A DNA stretch of 21,134 bases from Terana coerulea. Taxonomy: Eukaryota > Basidiomycota > Agaricomycetes > Polyporales > Phanerochaetaceae. Location of the stretch: NCBI GenBank assembly GCA_024811115.1, contig JAKOGH010000644.1, positions 1-21,134 on the forward strand, given 5' to 3'. Numbering within the stretch: position 1 is the first letter of the stretch; every line of letters begins with the position of its first letter. A program made the translations under genes and the position numbers. Shown here one piece after another: positions 10,503 to 19,987 of this stretch. The notes below the pieces were generated by a model that made no database searches, was not told where the DNA came from, and saw nothing but the letters and a program-made list of their open reading frames with translations.

Positions 10503-11825
10503 ATGTCTATGAAGACGACTGGCCAGTCGTACGAGATGATGGAGACGGGGACACCACGAGTCCCACAGGAGTTGGCAGATATCATCATCGACTACCTCCA
10601 CAACGACACGGCTGCGCTACGCCACTGCGCTCTCGTATGCCGCGCTTGGGTCCAGTCGGCTGCGATGCATCTGTTTCGACGTAGAAGTTGGCCCAAATGC
10701 CCTCATTATCAACAAATAGAATACGGCCTCATCGTAGTGGACCCGTGCTTATGCCGCAGTGAATACAAGACTCCAGAAGGACTGGCTATCTTCCTCGCTG
10801 GCTCTCCCATAATACGCCAAAATCTCCGGCACCTCTCGCTATCATTCACACGCACGCCCTCGATAGACGAGGTTACGAGCACTGACCTGGATAGGATTCG
10901 GTCGTTGCTTGATCTGGAGAGTATGAGAACTTTTGCGTTGGACCGACTGTTTGACGTTTTGGACCTCCTTCCCGTACTGCGATCTTTGCGTCTGTGCAAC
11001 ATACATCGCATAGATCTGCTGAAGACCGGTATGCTGCCCCGAAAGCCTCAGGAGCGTCGTAATCTGGATTTACTCGATATCACGAACGTCAAACGCCTGA
11101 AGTCATACGTTCTCACTTCCCTCTTGAACCACTTCGCTCGCATATCCCTTCTCACTTTCACATCATGCCATATCATCCAATCCTCACATATCCCTTCATC
11201 CAGCCCTTCGTCCCACACGCGAGTGGACTCACTACAAATCCAAGGCGGCTTTTCGATCTTCCCCGCGTACGTACTAGATGTGCTGCAGCCAGCCATTGAT
11301 CCTCCTAACTTGACGTCGCTCGACCTCGGCATCCTGGAATGTCAATCCAAAGACGAGAACACTCGGTTAGCAATTCCAGAAGGATATCGCGACCTGCAGT
11401 CCCTTTCTTTCGGCGTAACGTTTCTGATAGGGTCCCCGACACCCCGCCGTTCTCAAGAGTCTCGGCTGTCGCACTGGGTCACCCTCATGCAGGCCATCAG
11501 CCGTTATTCCGCCACTACCGTTAAATTGAAAACGATCGTTCTTCGCATCTATATGCGAGCACCGCCTTTCACTGAATTCTCTCTGTCGCCGTCCGAGCTG
11601 CTCAGCGACGCGGATAGTCGCCTACGAGAGCTGGATTGGTCGCTTTTCGACAGTTTCGTCGCTCGTTTTAATGGGCTGCAAAGCTTGCAGATCAAGGCGG
11701 ACTTGGGTCATCTTTCGAAAGCGGATGAGACTGCCAATGCAGCTTGGCAGCAGCGAGTGGCGCAATTTTTCCAAGAGAGTCTTTCTGGACGTTCCGCGAG
11801 GCTGTTGAACTTTGCGATAGAGTAA
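10503..11825 (+). CDS. F-box protein, intact single-exon paralogue
   Basis: Predicted SCF ubiquitin-ligase substrate receptor of about 440 residues; its target is unknown. The start is the ATG at 10503 (MSMKTTGQSYEMMETG); the frame is open further upstream but without a better ATG. The F-box is at about residues 20-62 (VPQELADIIIDYLHND, LRHCALVCRAW, MHLFRRRSW). The C-terminal part has degenerate leucine-rich segments: LDLLPVLRSLRLCNIHRIDL, LTSLDLGILE, LQSLSFGV and FNGLQSLQIKADL. It ends at TAA 11823-11825. The stop overlaps a GTAAGT, so an extra 3' exon is possible, but the paralogue ends at nearly the same place. It shares protein sequence and 5' flank with the inverted copy at 4715-3432. 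The broader class is common in agaricomycetes; the specific function is not known. Confidence 0.88.
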   Translation: MSMKTTGQSYEMMETGTPRVPQELADIIIDYLHNDTAALRHCALVCRAWVQSAAMHLFRRRSWPKCPHYQQIEYGLIVVDPCLCRSEYKTPEGLAIFLAGSPIIRQNLRHLSLSFTRTPSIDEVTSTDLDRIRSLLDLESMRTFALDRLFDVLDLLPVLRSLRLCNIHRIDLLKTGMLPRKPQERRNLDLLDITNVKRLKSYVLTSLLNHFARISLLTFTSCHIIQSSHIPSSSPSSHTRVDSLQIQGGFSIFPAYVLDVLQPAIDPPNLTSLDLGILECQSKDENTRLAIPEGYRDLQSLSFGVTFLIGSPTPRRSQESRLSHWVTLMQAISRYSATTVKLKTIVLRIYMRAPPFTEFSLSPSELLSDADSRLRELDWSLFDSFVARFNGLQSLQIKADLGHLSKADETANAAWQQRVAQFFQESLSGRSARLLNFAIE

Positions 11826-12178
11826 GTTTGCAAGGGGATGCCATGTACGTACTATTCTCAGTGCAACCGATCATATGTATAATTAGCGTACGTACCCTGA
11901 CAATGATAGTCTCGAGCCAAGTCACGTTAACACTGTGACGAGCTATTGTATGGCGCATATAGCGGAGGGACATCGAACCCTCATCGAAGATTCGTACCAA
12001 CCAGAATTGACTTGACTATATGCTCGACGCTGGACAGTCATGATGTTCGGCCACGGGGACAGCCACAAACGGAGGCTGTAAGAGACGGTGTAGAACAATG
12101 CTGAATAATGTCACAAGACTACCGAAGACATCTACGATCTTACCATTCCTGCAGTGCAGACGACTGTATGGCCATCTG
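11826..12178. other. Convergent 3' intergenic spacer
   Basis: Spacer between the F-box stop (plus strand) and the phosphatase stop (minus strand), holding both 3'UTRs. Apart from the tRNA-like fold I see nothing in it. Confidence 0.6.
11955..12023 (-). other. tRNA-like hairpin element (weak)
   Basis: On the minus strand an 8-base GCATATAG (12023-12016) pairs with CTATATGC (11962-11955), closing a 69-nt unit. Inside, GAGGG-TTCGATGT-CCCTC resembles a T arm, but its loop is 8 instead of 7 and the D and anticodon arms are not convincing. It sits between convergent 3' ends. It could be a decayed tRNA or SINE fragment, or chance. Confidence 0.25.
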
Positions 12179-12754
12179 CTATACCGACCACTCTGAAGCC
12201 CACACCTCAGCGTCCCAGTTCTCGACAAGGTGAGAGTCGTCTTTGAATTTCGCCTGGAAGTCGGTGAAGCCCCCGCGTAGCACGAGAACCTCGTGAGGAA
12301 TGTCTTCGCCTTCGGCTTGCAATAAACTTCGCGTCTCCGCGTAGATCTACCGCAGAGGAATATGGTAAGTCCACACAAAATATGAGCCACTGCACCTACC
12401 CTAGCAGCCTTGGGGCCCCTGGGCACATGATGTGAGCCGTGCGCCACAGTAAATCTCTACCAATACTCACCGAACCTGAGACAGCGCGCAATGAAAGATG
12501 ACTGTAGGAACTTGTTTGGTTTCCTCTACAAGCTGGTCCACTTTGAGTAGGAACCCGTGAGAGGGTGAATTACGGGATCCCTTGATGTTCCCGCCCTGCC
12601 AGTCATCGTCGCGCACATCTATGACACAGTAGTCCTTCCAGGGAACCCTGTCACTCTTGATGATGGTAGCAAGTTCCTGCAAGCTGCACCTAAGCATCGC
12701 CGCGGCGCCACGGAACAGATGTACTCACATCGGGGAAATGTACTTGAGCGGCAT
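12179..12754 (-). CDS. Ibp1/Ych1-like rhodanese-fold tyrosine phosphatase or arsenate reductase
   Basis: Small Cdc25/rhodanese-superfamily enzyme of about 143 residues in four exons: 12754-12729, 12689-12471, 12418-12400 and 12346-12179. All introns are GT..AG with a consistent reading frame, and the stop is TAG. The active-site loop is HCALSQVRGPKAAR, a C-x5-R signature with Cys about 76 and Arg about 82. Upstream lie VIDVRDDDWQGGNIKGSRN, typical of the rhodanese fold, and VIFHC as the strand into the loop. The end is LVLRGGFTDFQ and an acidic, Trp-containing tail. The family includes fission yeast Ibp1 and budding yeast Ych1/Arr2, which act as phosphotyrosine phosphatases or arsenate reductases; the sequence does not decide which. 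Exon 3 is only 19 nt and is easily missed by gene finders. It is divergent from porin, sharing a spacer of about 570 bp. Confidence 0.9.
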
Positions 12755-13324
12755 GGGAGTATTTTCTCGCCTCACTGACTGCGCTGACGATCCACGTGCC
12801 GATGTTGTCAAACCCGACGTGCAGCGGTAAGGTGTGTAGTGTCGGAAGCCAAGCGTGCTGATTGGCCGGGGACGCTGCAGGTCGCGTATTATGTAAGCAA
12901 GTTTTGTGTCACGCCTGCCGATGCCTGACGTCGTCGCGCGCGTCGTTGACGGCCGCAGCGATGGCTGCGAGCGACGAGTAGGTTCGGCAGAGACAATATA
13001 CTGACGCAGGCCTAGAGTGTGGTTTTGTCGCGTAGTGCAAGCTGCGAGGCCATTAGAAGAGGTTAAGCGGGGCTTGTTGAACGCCCCGCAGTAAGACCGC
13101 ATTTAAGTTGAAAATGTGCTCGTCGTCGTCGTCGAGGGTGTCGACATCAGCAGCATCGACGATGACGAGAGAGCGCGTGAGGTCGGGTTGGGCTGGTCAA
13201 GACCCGACCGCGAATCGAACGTGTGCAGGCACAAATACGTGGGGCTACGGAAACTTCCGGAGCCCATAAAGAGCGTCAGATTTCGCCACACGCTTTCCTC
13301 TCAACGTCACGAACCTCTGCAACC
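12755..13324. promoter_or_regulatory. Divergent promoter region, phosphatase and porin
   Basis: 570 bases between two ATGs pointing away from each other. It holds a short trinucleotide run (CGT repeats near 13119-13133). I see no clear TATA box. Open frames crossing it on both strands lack domains. Regulation from one shared region is an inference from geometry. Confidence 0.5.
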
Positions 13325-14424
13325 ATGTCCCTCCTCCCTCAGCCCGTCCCCCATCCTGGAAGGTACGTTTGGCGTTGTCGGCCGCAGTGGCACCGTCTAA
13401 AATGCGTTTTGCGACGCGTAGGATCTCGGCAAGTCGTCCGGCGACTTGCTGGCCCGCGACTACCACTTCGCCGGCACCAACCTTGAGGTCAAGACCGTCA
13501 CGCCTTCCAACGTTGCCTTCAAGGTTACCGGAAAGCAGGACGACAAGACCAACTTGATCAGCGGCGAGCTCGAGGCGAAGTACACCGACAAGCCCCATGG
13601 CCTTGTCTTCACTCAAGCGTGGACTACCGCAAACTTCCTGCGCACTCAGGTTGAGGCGGAAAACCACCTCGCCAAGGGCCTGAAGTTCGACCTGAACACC
13701 TCCCTCGCTGCCAACGGCGCTGGCAAGTCTGCTCTCATTACCACCACCTACAAGCAGCCCGGTCTCCACACCCGCGCCTTCCTCGACCTTTTCAAGGTCC
13801 GTGATCCGTCGTCCACATGCCAGAGGCTTCCTAACTGAGCCGCATACAGGGCCCGACCTTCACCGCTGACACCGTCATTGGCCGTGATGGCTTCCTCCTC
13901 GGCGCTGAGGCGTCGTACAACGTCACTGAGGGTAAGGTGACCCGCTACGCTGCTGCTGTTGGCTTCAGCGCGCCCGAGTACGCTGTCACCGTCCAGGGTC
14001 TCAACAACCTCAACCTCTTCTCCGCGAGCTACTATCACCGTGTCTCCCCGATGTTGAGGCTGGTGCCAAGGCTACCTACGACACGAAGGCTACCACCCAA
14101 AACGTCAACCTCGAGGTTGGCGCCAAGGCGTGAGTATCAATGACGTCTATATCGAAGAAGTCCTTCTCAACTTTCCATCAGTTACCTTGACTCTGCTGCC
14201 TTCGTGAAGGCCAAGATCAACAACGCCGGTATCCTCGGCCTTGGTGCGTCCGGTTTCTTGTTGTGTCTGGTTTCAGTACTCATTTTCCCCCAGGCTACAC
14301 CCAGGCTCTCCGCCCCGGCGTCAAGGCGTCCTTCGGTCTTGCTCTTGACACACAACGTCTCAACGAGGTCACCCCCTCCGGCCCCGCCCACAAGATCGGT
14401 GCCAACTTCGTCTTCGAGGGATAA
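13325..14424 (+). CDS. Mitochondrial outer-membrane porin (VDAC), with two one-base frame breaks
   Basis: Beta-barrel channel passing metabolites such as ATP/ADP across the mitochondrial outer membrane. Exons: 13325-13362, 13422-13796, 13850-14129, 14182-14243 and 14294-14424, all GT..AG. The N-terminus MSLLPQPVP leads to an expected PSWKDLGKSSGDLLARDY. The body has TPSNVAFKVTG, the GLK motif in AKGLKFDLNTS, LNNLNLFSASYYHRVSP and the end KIGANFVFEG. The length without breaks is about 295 residues, normal for fungal porins. Exon 1 is 38 nt and lacks one base in the C run at 13348-13352, so PPSWK is out of frame. Exon 3 lacks one base in the C run at 14046-14049, after YYHRVSP. Both are losses in C runs of a core gene, which favours base-calling error over inactivation. 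Confidence 0.95.
13348..13352 (+). other. Frame break in porin exon 1 (one base missing)
   Basis: The C run in GTCCCCCATCC is one short for the VPPSWK reading. The phase-0 junction with exon 2 (GATCTCGGCAAG, DLGK) then also fits. Confidence 0.8.
14046..14049 (+). other. Frame break in porin exon 3 (one base missing)
   Basis: After HRVSP the expected DVEAGAKATYDTKATTQNV continues in the next frame; one more C in TCCCCG joins them. Exon 3 is 280 nt where splice phases need 281. Confidence 0.85.
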
Positions 14425-15748
14425 ATTTATTTTAATATCGGGATTGAGTGGTTTTGTATGATGTTGTGTCCCCTTGCTCTGCAAAACGCAATACATTTCT
14501 AGAACATCCTTTGAGTGTGTATCCTCCATGCACGCTGTGCATGTAAGTTTGAAAGTCTTCTGTGCGGGTATCTGCCATCGAGGGTGAGCTTGGTCGTTTC
14601 GGGTCATGGCGCATAGTGCCGACGCTTCACTGTAAAGCGTTTTCTGTGCAACTCGCTGCTACGTTCCTCTGTACACTGCTCAGTGGTGCCCTTGCTGCTT
14701 AATTGTTGCGTGGTACTGTGTTGTGCCAGGTAACTAGTACTAACCATGGGTTACTCGAATAGTATCTACGCTGTGCGCGCCGAGGAAGCGTTCGTTCTCA
14801 AAACTGAACGAGGGATTAGTGTGAACAATCCAAACAGTGAGGCCGTAGATATAGCGATCTAATTGACAGCGTTCCCAGGCCTGCAAACCCATTGGTACCC
14901 AGCTAAGTATCGGATTCAGGTCAAATTCAGGTTGGACGATAGCGGACGCCCCAGGGTTGCCCCAGGGCAGGTCGTTACTGGGCGCTTCATGCTCATGCAG
15001 CCTTCCTCTTGACCGTCATGACCGTCATGACTTCAAGCAATACGACTTACATCTGTATACACATACCATGCCGTATTTCCTGCTGCATACAGTGATGTGC
15101 ATCGCCAAGTACTACGATATCATTTCCGGAATCCGCAAGCAATCGCTGCACCCGACTTGGATGTCTTTGTTACCTTTCACTCGACTACACCTCGCTATCG
15201 ATGGGCTAGTTCCTACAAGACTGTGCCTTCCTCACTGCTTACTTTTCTTCGAGCTGTGAGCGAGCTATGCGTAATGGCACTACATCCCGGACGCTCAACG
15301 TTCAAGAGTTCCGATTACGACCAACTCCGGCGCCGCAGCACTGCCCGCATGGCCTCGAGGCTGCGAGTCATTGTCAAGGTCGAATCACCTTCGAGCGGAC
15401 CTAGAGACACTTGCTGTAGTATGAGTACAGCCGTTGTACTGACATTGCCCGAAGCATGATTGGCGTCGGTGAGTTTGAAACCCGATGACGACGCGTACTT
15501 GGGAACCCTGATTTCTCTTGCATCGCAGGTCAGAGCGGCTCCGGGAGCCGACAACCAAGGACAGCGTGTCGTACTGCCTCTTTCCTTGCGGAGTCTGCGA
15601 AGATTGCATGGGCGCATGGGCGGTCTTGCGTAGTGCGCATTGGGTCTCCGCGTATCTTGCTGCGATACTGAATGCGAGGAGCCTGGGTATATAAGACCTG
15701 GCTATAGATTCGCAATTGCATCTCAACCATACCGCCTGCTCCTGCAAG
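14425..15748. other. Long intergenic region before the ABC transporter
   Basis: Holds the porin 3'UTR on the left and the ABC transporter promoter on the right. A short direct repeat (GACCGTCAT twice, around 15011-15028) is visible. Open frames of up to about 120 codons occur on both strands but lack recognisable domains, so I call no gene here. Confidence 0.45.
15688..15694 (+). promoter_or_regulatory. TATA box of the ABC transporter gene
   Basis: TATATAA lies 55 bases before the ATG at 15749, in GGGTATATAAGACC. The spacing leaves a leader of about 30 nt and argues against the in-frame TTG at 15716 as the start. Confidence 0.7.
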
Positions 15749-18700
15749 ATGCTAGGGCTCGGCAGCAACAAGGCAAAACCCTCCAACGGAACGTCCTCAC
15801 TGACGTCTGAGCAGGACTCAGATCTTCCACCGGCTTTGAAGGCCATCCATGTTGGTGTTTGGCGCGTCATTGTTGAACGCTCTAATGCTCCGTCTTCGAC
15901 ACCCTCCTCTTCCAGCCCGTCGCCCCCTGGCAGTAACATTACCTCGGATAATAAGGATAGTTCCTTGGCGGATATAGGCACTACCTCTCCTAGTGTGGCC
16001 ACTTCCTCGATCGACACACCGCGCAAGCACAAGTACCTTTATGCTCTCCGCGCGAAGACTAGGGCAACCTACGCGGACTATCTTGCATACATCAAAGCCA
16101 CGCATTTCCTCACTCTTATTACCGATGTTCACTCCCTCGGACCTGCGCTCTTTTGGATCATGCTGAGTAGTTACGCGTTGAGCGGGATTGAGGATGCGCT
16201 TGGTTTGTGGTTATCCAATCGTGTGCTAGCTCTCGTATGTGCTCTCTGTTCGTTGAATCGATATCACGAAATGCTCATAAACTGTTTGCAGATGGAAGGC
16301 AGCGTCACCGGGAATTCAAACGGCTCAGAAATTGTTCAAGCTCTTGTGTGGCGAGTTATATTCCTTGTTCTGATCACATGCTGGCGTTGGTACACGTATG
16401 TCCATGTTCCCTCTCTTGTGCACTTTTCCAAAACTGTAATTCTATAGAACAACGTCGACTCCTATACTCAAAGCTCGCGTGAAACTCTTCTTCCAAGAGC
16501 GCCTCATGGACGGTGCGGTTATCCTCCTTCCATGACAAGCATGCTTGATTCCTGACCTTTACTCTCTGCAGCTCACCTGAAGCTCGATCTCCCTACTTCA
16601 CGCGAGCCTTCCGCAGCCATTGACGTCAACCCTATGAATGGGTGGTACGCTCTGCAGAACCTCCTCAACTCAGTGGATGTTATCATCTCGACTGTGTCCC
16701 AGCTTCTCCTGTTGTGCAACCTCACACTGCACCCAACTACCTCCGACTCGACTTCAAGCCAGTCCCCCGGAACCGTACCGGCAGGTCCTACTGGTAGTTG
16801 GAATGCGACAGCAACTACAGATGCCACGAATACCGCAGTAGACATGGGCGGCATGAAAAATACGCTGATTCTGATTACGCTGTGTGTCGTTTGGCCAGTG
16901 GCAAATCAGCTTCTCAAGCGTGAGCTGGACGGGCAGGGTACGCTGTTTCCAAAGACTGTTGCCCAAAATAAGTACTAACACTCAATCATAGCGTATGTTG
17001 CTCATATCAATGACAAGAACTATCTCCGTGCCAAAGAGCTGTACGATCTTGCTACCAGCTCGAGTTACAAGCGCGAGGTTGTCTGCGGAGGCATGGGCAA
17101 CTGGATCAAGAAAGGTGGAGTATCACTTGTGTCTGTGTCAAGCAACTTGCCTACTTAATACCTATATTTTCCAGAGCATCAGAAAGCCAGGGATGCTGTT
17201 GGGGCTATACCAGATGACTACCCTACGCATACGTACGCTATTCCGACTACCCCACTACCATTCGTATTAATGGCGGTGTTGGACGACGTACCATTGGTAC
17301 GTCCTCATGCTAGCGCGTTCATGCTGACTCGAGTTAGACATTGATGTTGTCTGGTAGATCTACTACGCCATAACAACCTTTATGCGCTCCGGCACTCTGT
17401 CCATCGCATCGCTCGCTATGCTGCATCAGACGGCTGAGATCACGCGGGCGACCCTCGAAAGGATTCTGTTGGAACGGAGGGGCTTTGTGGAGAACGCGCA
17501 GACGGTCAAGGCGCTTTATGCTGGGCTCGAAGAGGTGGAAGGTGATACGAAAGCGACGGATCAAGATCAGCAATTCGAGAAACACCGCGCTGAGGACGAG
17601 AAGGTGGATGTTGCGGAGCAACAGCCAATTATGAAGCAGGAGAGCAAGGAAGGCATGGCCATCGAGCTACGGTACGTTTCGCTGGTCTTGTTTCGCTCGA
17701 TTTAATTTACGCGGCCTTGTGCATAGGAATGTCACCTTCACCTATCCTTCGTCTTCCGAAGAGTACCCAAAGCCGGCACTCCAGCATGTGTCCTTCACAC
17801 TCCCGGCATCCTCACTTGTTGTCATTGTCGGCGCGAACGGCAGCGGAAAGTCGTCCCTCGTTAATCTGCTGTCGTGTGTGTACCGGCCGACTTCTGGGCG
17901 GCTCTTCTTTGACGAGCGGGAGTTACACAAATCCAACAAGGAAGGTAGCGCGGCAAGCGATGTTGAACACCTACAGAAGGCGACGGCGGTCCTGACACAA
18001 GACCACGCGATCTTTACTGCACTACCGATGTGGGAGAACATTGCGCTCGGAGACCCAGAATTGCTCCTTTCTGCGTCGTCATCGTCGTCATCCGAGCCTG
18101 GCGAGGTGACAATGGATGAGATGCATGCCCGCGTCCGCAAAGCCGCGGAGCTCGGCGGCGCGCTCTCCTTCATCAAGAAGCTCCCTCAAGGCTTTGACGG
18201 GTGCTTGAAGCCCATGTGGACTGCATACGCCTCGACATACCCGTTTCCGCCAGGCCCGCTGAAGGATGTCTACGACAAGCTGGAGTCCTGGAAGGACATC
18301 TCTGGCGGAGAGGAGCAGAGACTGGCTGCGTGCGTGTCATTTTCTCTCTGATGGGTGCCCTTGCGCGAAAGCTAACCACATTCACTCGTTAGAGCACGGA
18401 CGTTCATGCGCCTCATGTCATCACGCACGCGACTTGTGGTCGTCGATGAGCCGAGCAGCGCGATGGATCCGGTCGGGGAGTACGAGCTCTTCGAACGGCT
18501 TCGGGAGATGCGCACCGGGAAGACTATGGTGTTTGTGACGCATCGCTTTGGGCATTTGACGAAGCACGCGGACGTGATCTTGTGAGTACTGTGCCGTCTG
18601 CCCTCGTACCAAACCTCACGAGCTGACTTGCTGGGACGTGCTTAGGTGCATGAAAGACGGCGAGTTGGTCGAGAATGGCACGCACCAGGAGCTAATGGCC

Positions 18701-18907
18701 CTGCGGGGAGAGTATCATAAGCTGTATGAAATCCAGGCGAAGGCGTTCACGGATCCTGTCCATAACGACATCGTGTCAAGTACGGCAGTTGGCGACGAAA
18801 TTGCGTCCGCGATGCAGATGGTCGATGGATCATCAAAGAATAGCCAGCTTCAAGATTCATGCAGTTCGGCGGTGGCGATTGATAGCACTCGTGAACACAG
18901 CGTATAG
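15749..18907 (+). CDS. Half-size ABC transporter (membrane domain then ATPase domain)
   Basis: Predicted membrane ATPase of about 877 residues; substrate and membrane unknown. Ten exons: 15749-16234, 16292-16395, 16448-16512, 16572-16937, 16992-17114, 17175-17296, 17358-17671, 17727-18329, 18393-18581, 18646-18907. All are GT..AG with consistent phases and no frame break. A Ser/Pro-rich, probably disordered N-terminus covers about residues 1-95. Hydrophobic segments follow in exon 1 (ALFWIMLSSYAL), exon 2 (VWRVIFLVLITCW), exon 4 (two: VIISTVSQLLLLCNL and LILITLCVVWPVA) and exons 6-7. The ATPase domain starts near 527: A-loop FTYP, Walker A GANGSGKSS (about 562), Q-loop TQDH, signature ISGGEEQRLA (about 718), Walker B RLVVVDEPSSAMD and H-loop VTHRF (about 778). 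The signature has Glu for the usual Gln. Two linkers lie between Q-loop and signature: a Ser run and TAYASTYPFPPGPLK. It probably works as a dimer. Confidence 0.92.
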
Positions 18908-19869
18908 CATGCCGAAACCTGTGGGTTGTCTTGTAATAGCGATAAGTATGTAATTGTAATTACCATCTCTTCAAAATTCAAAGACCCAGGAGAACGAAGT
19001 TGCAACCTGCCTCCTCCGGCGGGAGCGGCGATATTTCTAAGCCACTGGCACTTACAGCTGTCCTGGTACCTTGTGTCCGGTGCACTTTGGCAACTTCGAT
19101 CACCAGCTGGTCCAATCCTCGGTACCTTCGCTGCGTTAACGTGCCGGCATCCTCTCACCGAGTGAGTAGTGCTAGCATGTCCACAACCCCAGTGCGCGGG
19201 AAAGCGTAGCTCAAGATCTGCGCATATTCCACGCTTTGTCGTCTCTCGACAGACCAGTTGACGTTTCCGGACACGGACGTTTGACAAGGTTTGATTGTCT
19301 GCCGGGTCCAGGTCACGATCGCTCGAAACCACCAGCTTGAAGAAACGACAACTAGCTCCAAGCTAGCTCTGTTCAGTAAGTCATCCATTACGCCTGGAAA
19401 AATCATACTTACGATGAGATAACAAAAGAATACTTTCCTCTTGCTAGCATGAAATCGATTCAAGGGGAACATAACTACTCTAGCTGCTACATCCGGTCAC
19501 TGGTCGCGGGGTAACCTCTCGGATCAATATACCTTCGCCGACAGTGCATAGCTTATGATCAGCATGTATACCACACCTCGCAGAGGAAGTACTGCAGATC
19601 AACGTGAAACTCGATTATGCTACATGCCTCGACCATGGAGGGCTTCTCGACGCATTCAACGAGTATTCGTCGTATATGCAAGTAGGCAGACATCTTCTAA
19701 TACTGACATGCTTCGACACAGATTTCACTGTCACTACCTTCGGCGGAGGAAGTCGGTCAGGGGGATGCAGCGCCGGAGCAGCGAGAAACCGCGGTCTTTG
19801 CATTGTCTCCGCCGACGAGGGCTACGACCGTAAGCCGGCGAATCTCACATTTTTACCGTATTTACTGCA
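18908..19869. other. Intergenic region between the ABC transporter and the secreted-protein gene
   Basis: No convincing gene. The frame of the downstream secreted protein is open back to 19604, but a TATA box inside that stretch and the signal peptide at the downstream ATG indicate that the upstream part is not translated. A minus-strand frame at 19155-19472 has no recognisable features. Confidence 0.5.
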
Positions 19870-19876
19870 TATAAAA
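19870..19876 (+). promoter_or_regulatory. TATA box of the secreted-protein gene
   Basis: TATAAAA in GCATATAAAAGCAG, about 118 bases before the ATG at 19988. This gives a leader of roughly 85 nt, rich in CAG/CAA, and supports the downstream start. Confidence 0.7.
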
Positions 19877-19987
19877 GCAGAGGACCGAGAGCAAGTCCAG
19901 CAACAGAACAGCAGCCAAGTTCCACAGCTTTCAAGCCTACCAGTTTTAGTCTCAGCCGCCTCCAACTTCGACCTTTCAAAACCAAAC

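Noticed and set aside
13201..13225. GTTCGATTCG on the minus strand as a tRNA T arm
   Set aside because: The flanking bases do not form the 5-bp stem, and no acceptor or anticodon arms are found at the right distances.
19604..19987. N-terminal extension of the secreted protein back to 19604
   Set aside because: A TATA box at 19870-19876 and a clean signal peptide at the ATG at 19988 fit the shorter start. The upstream residues look random.
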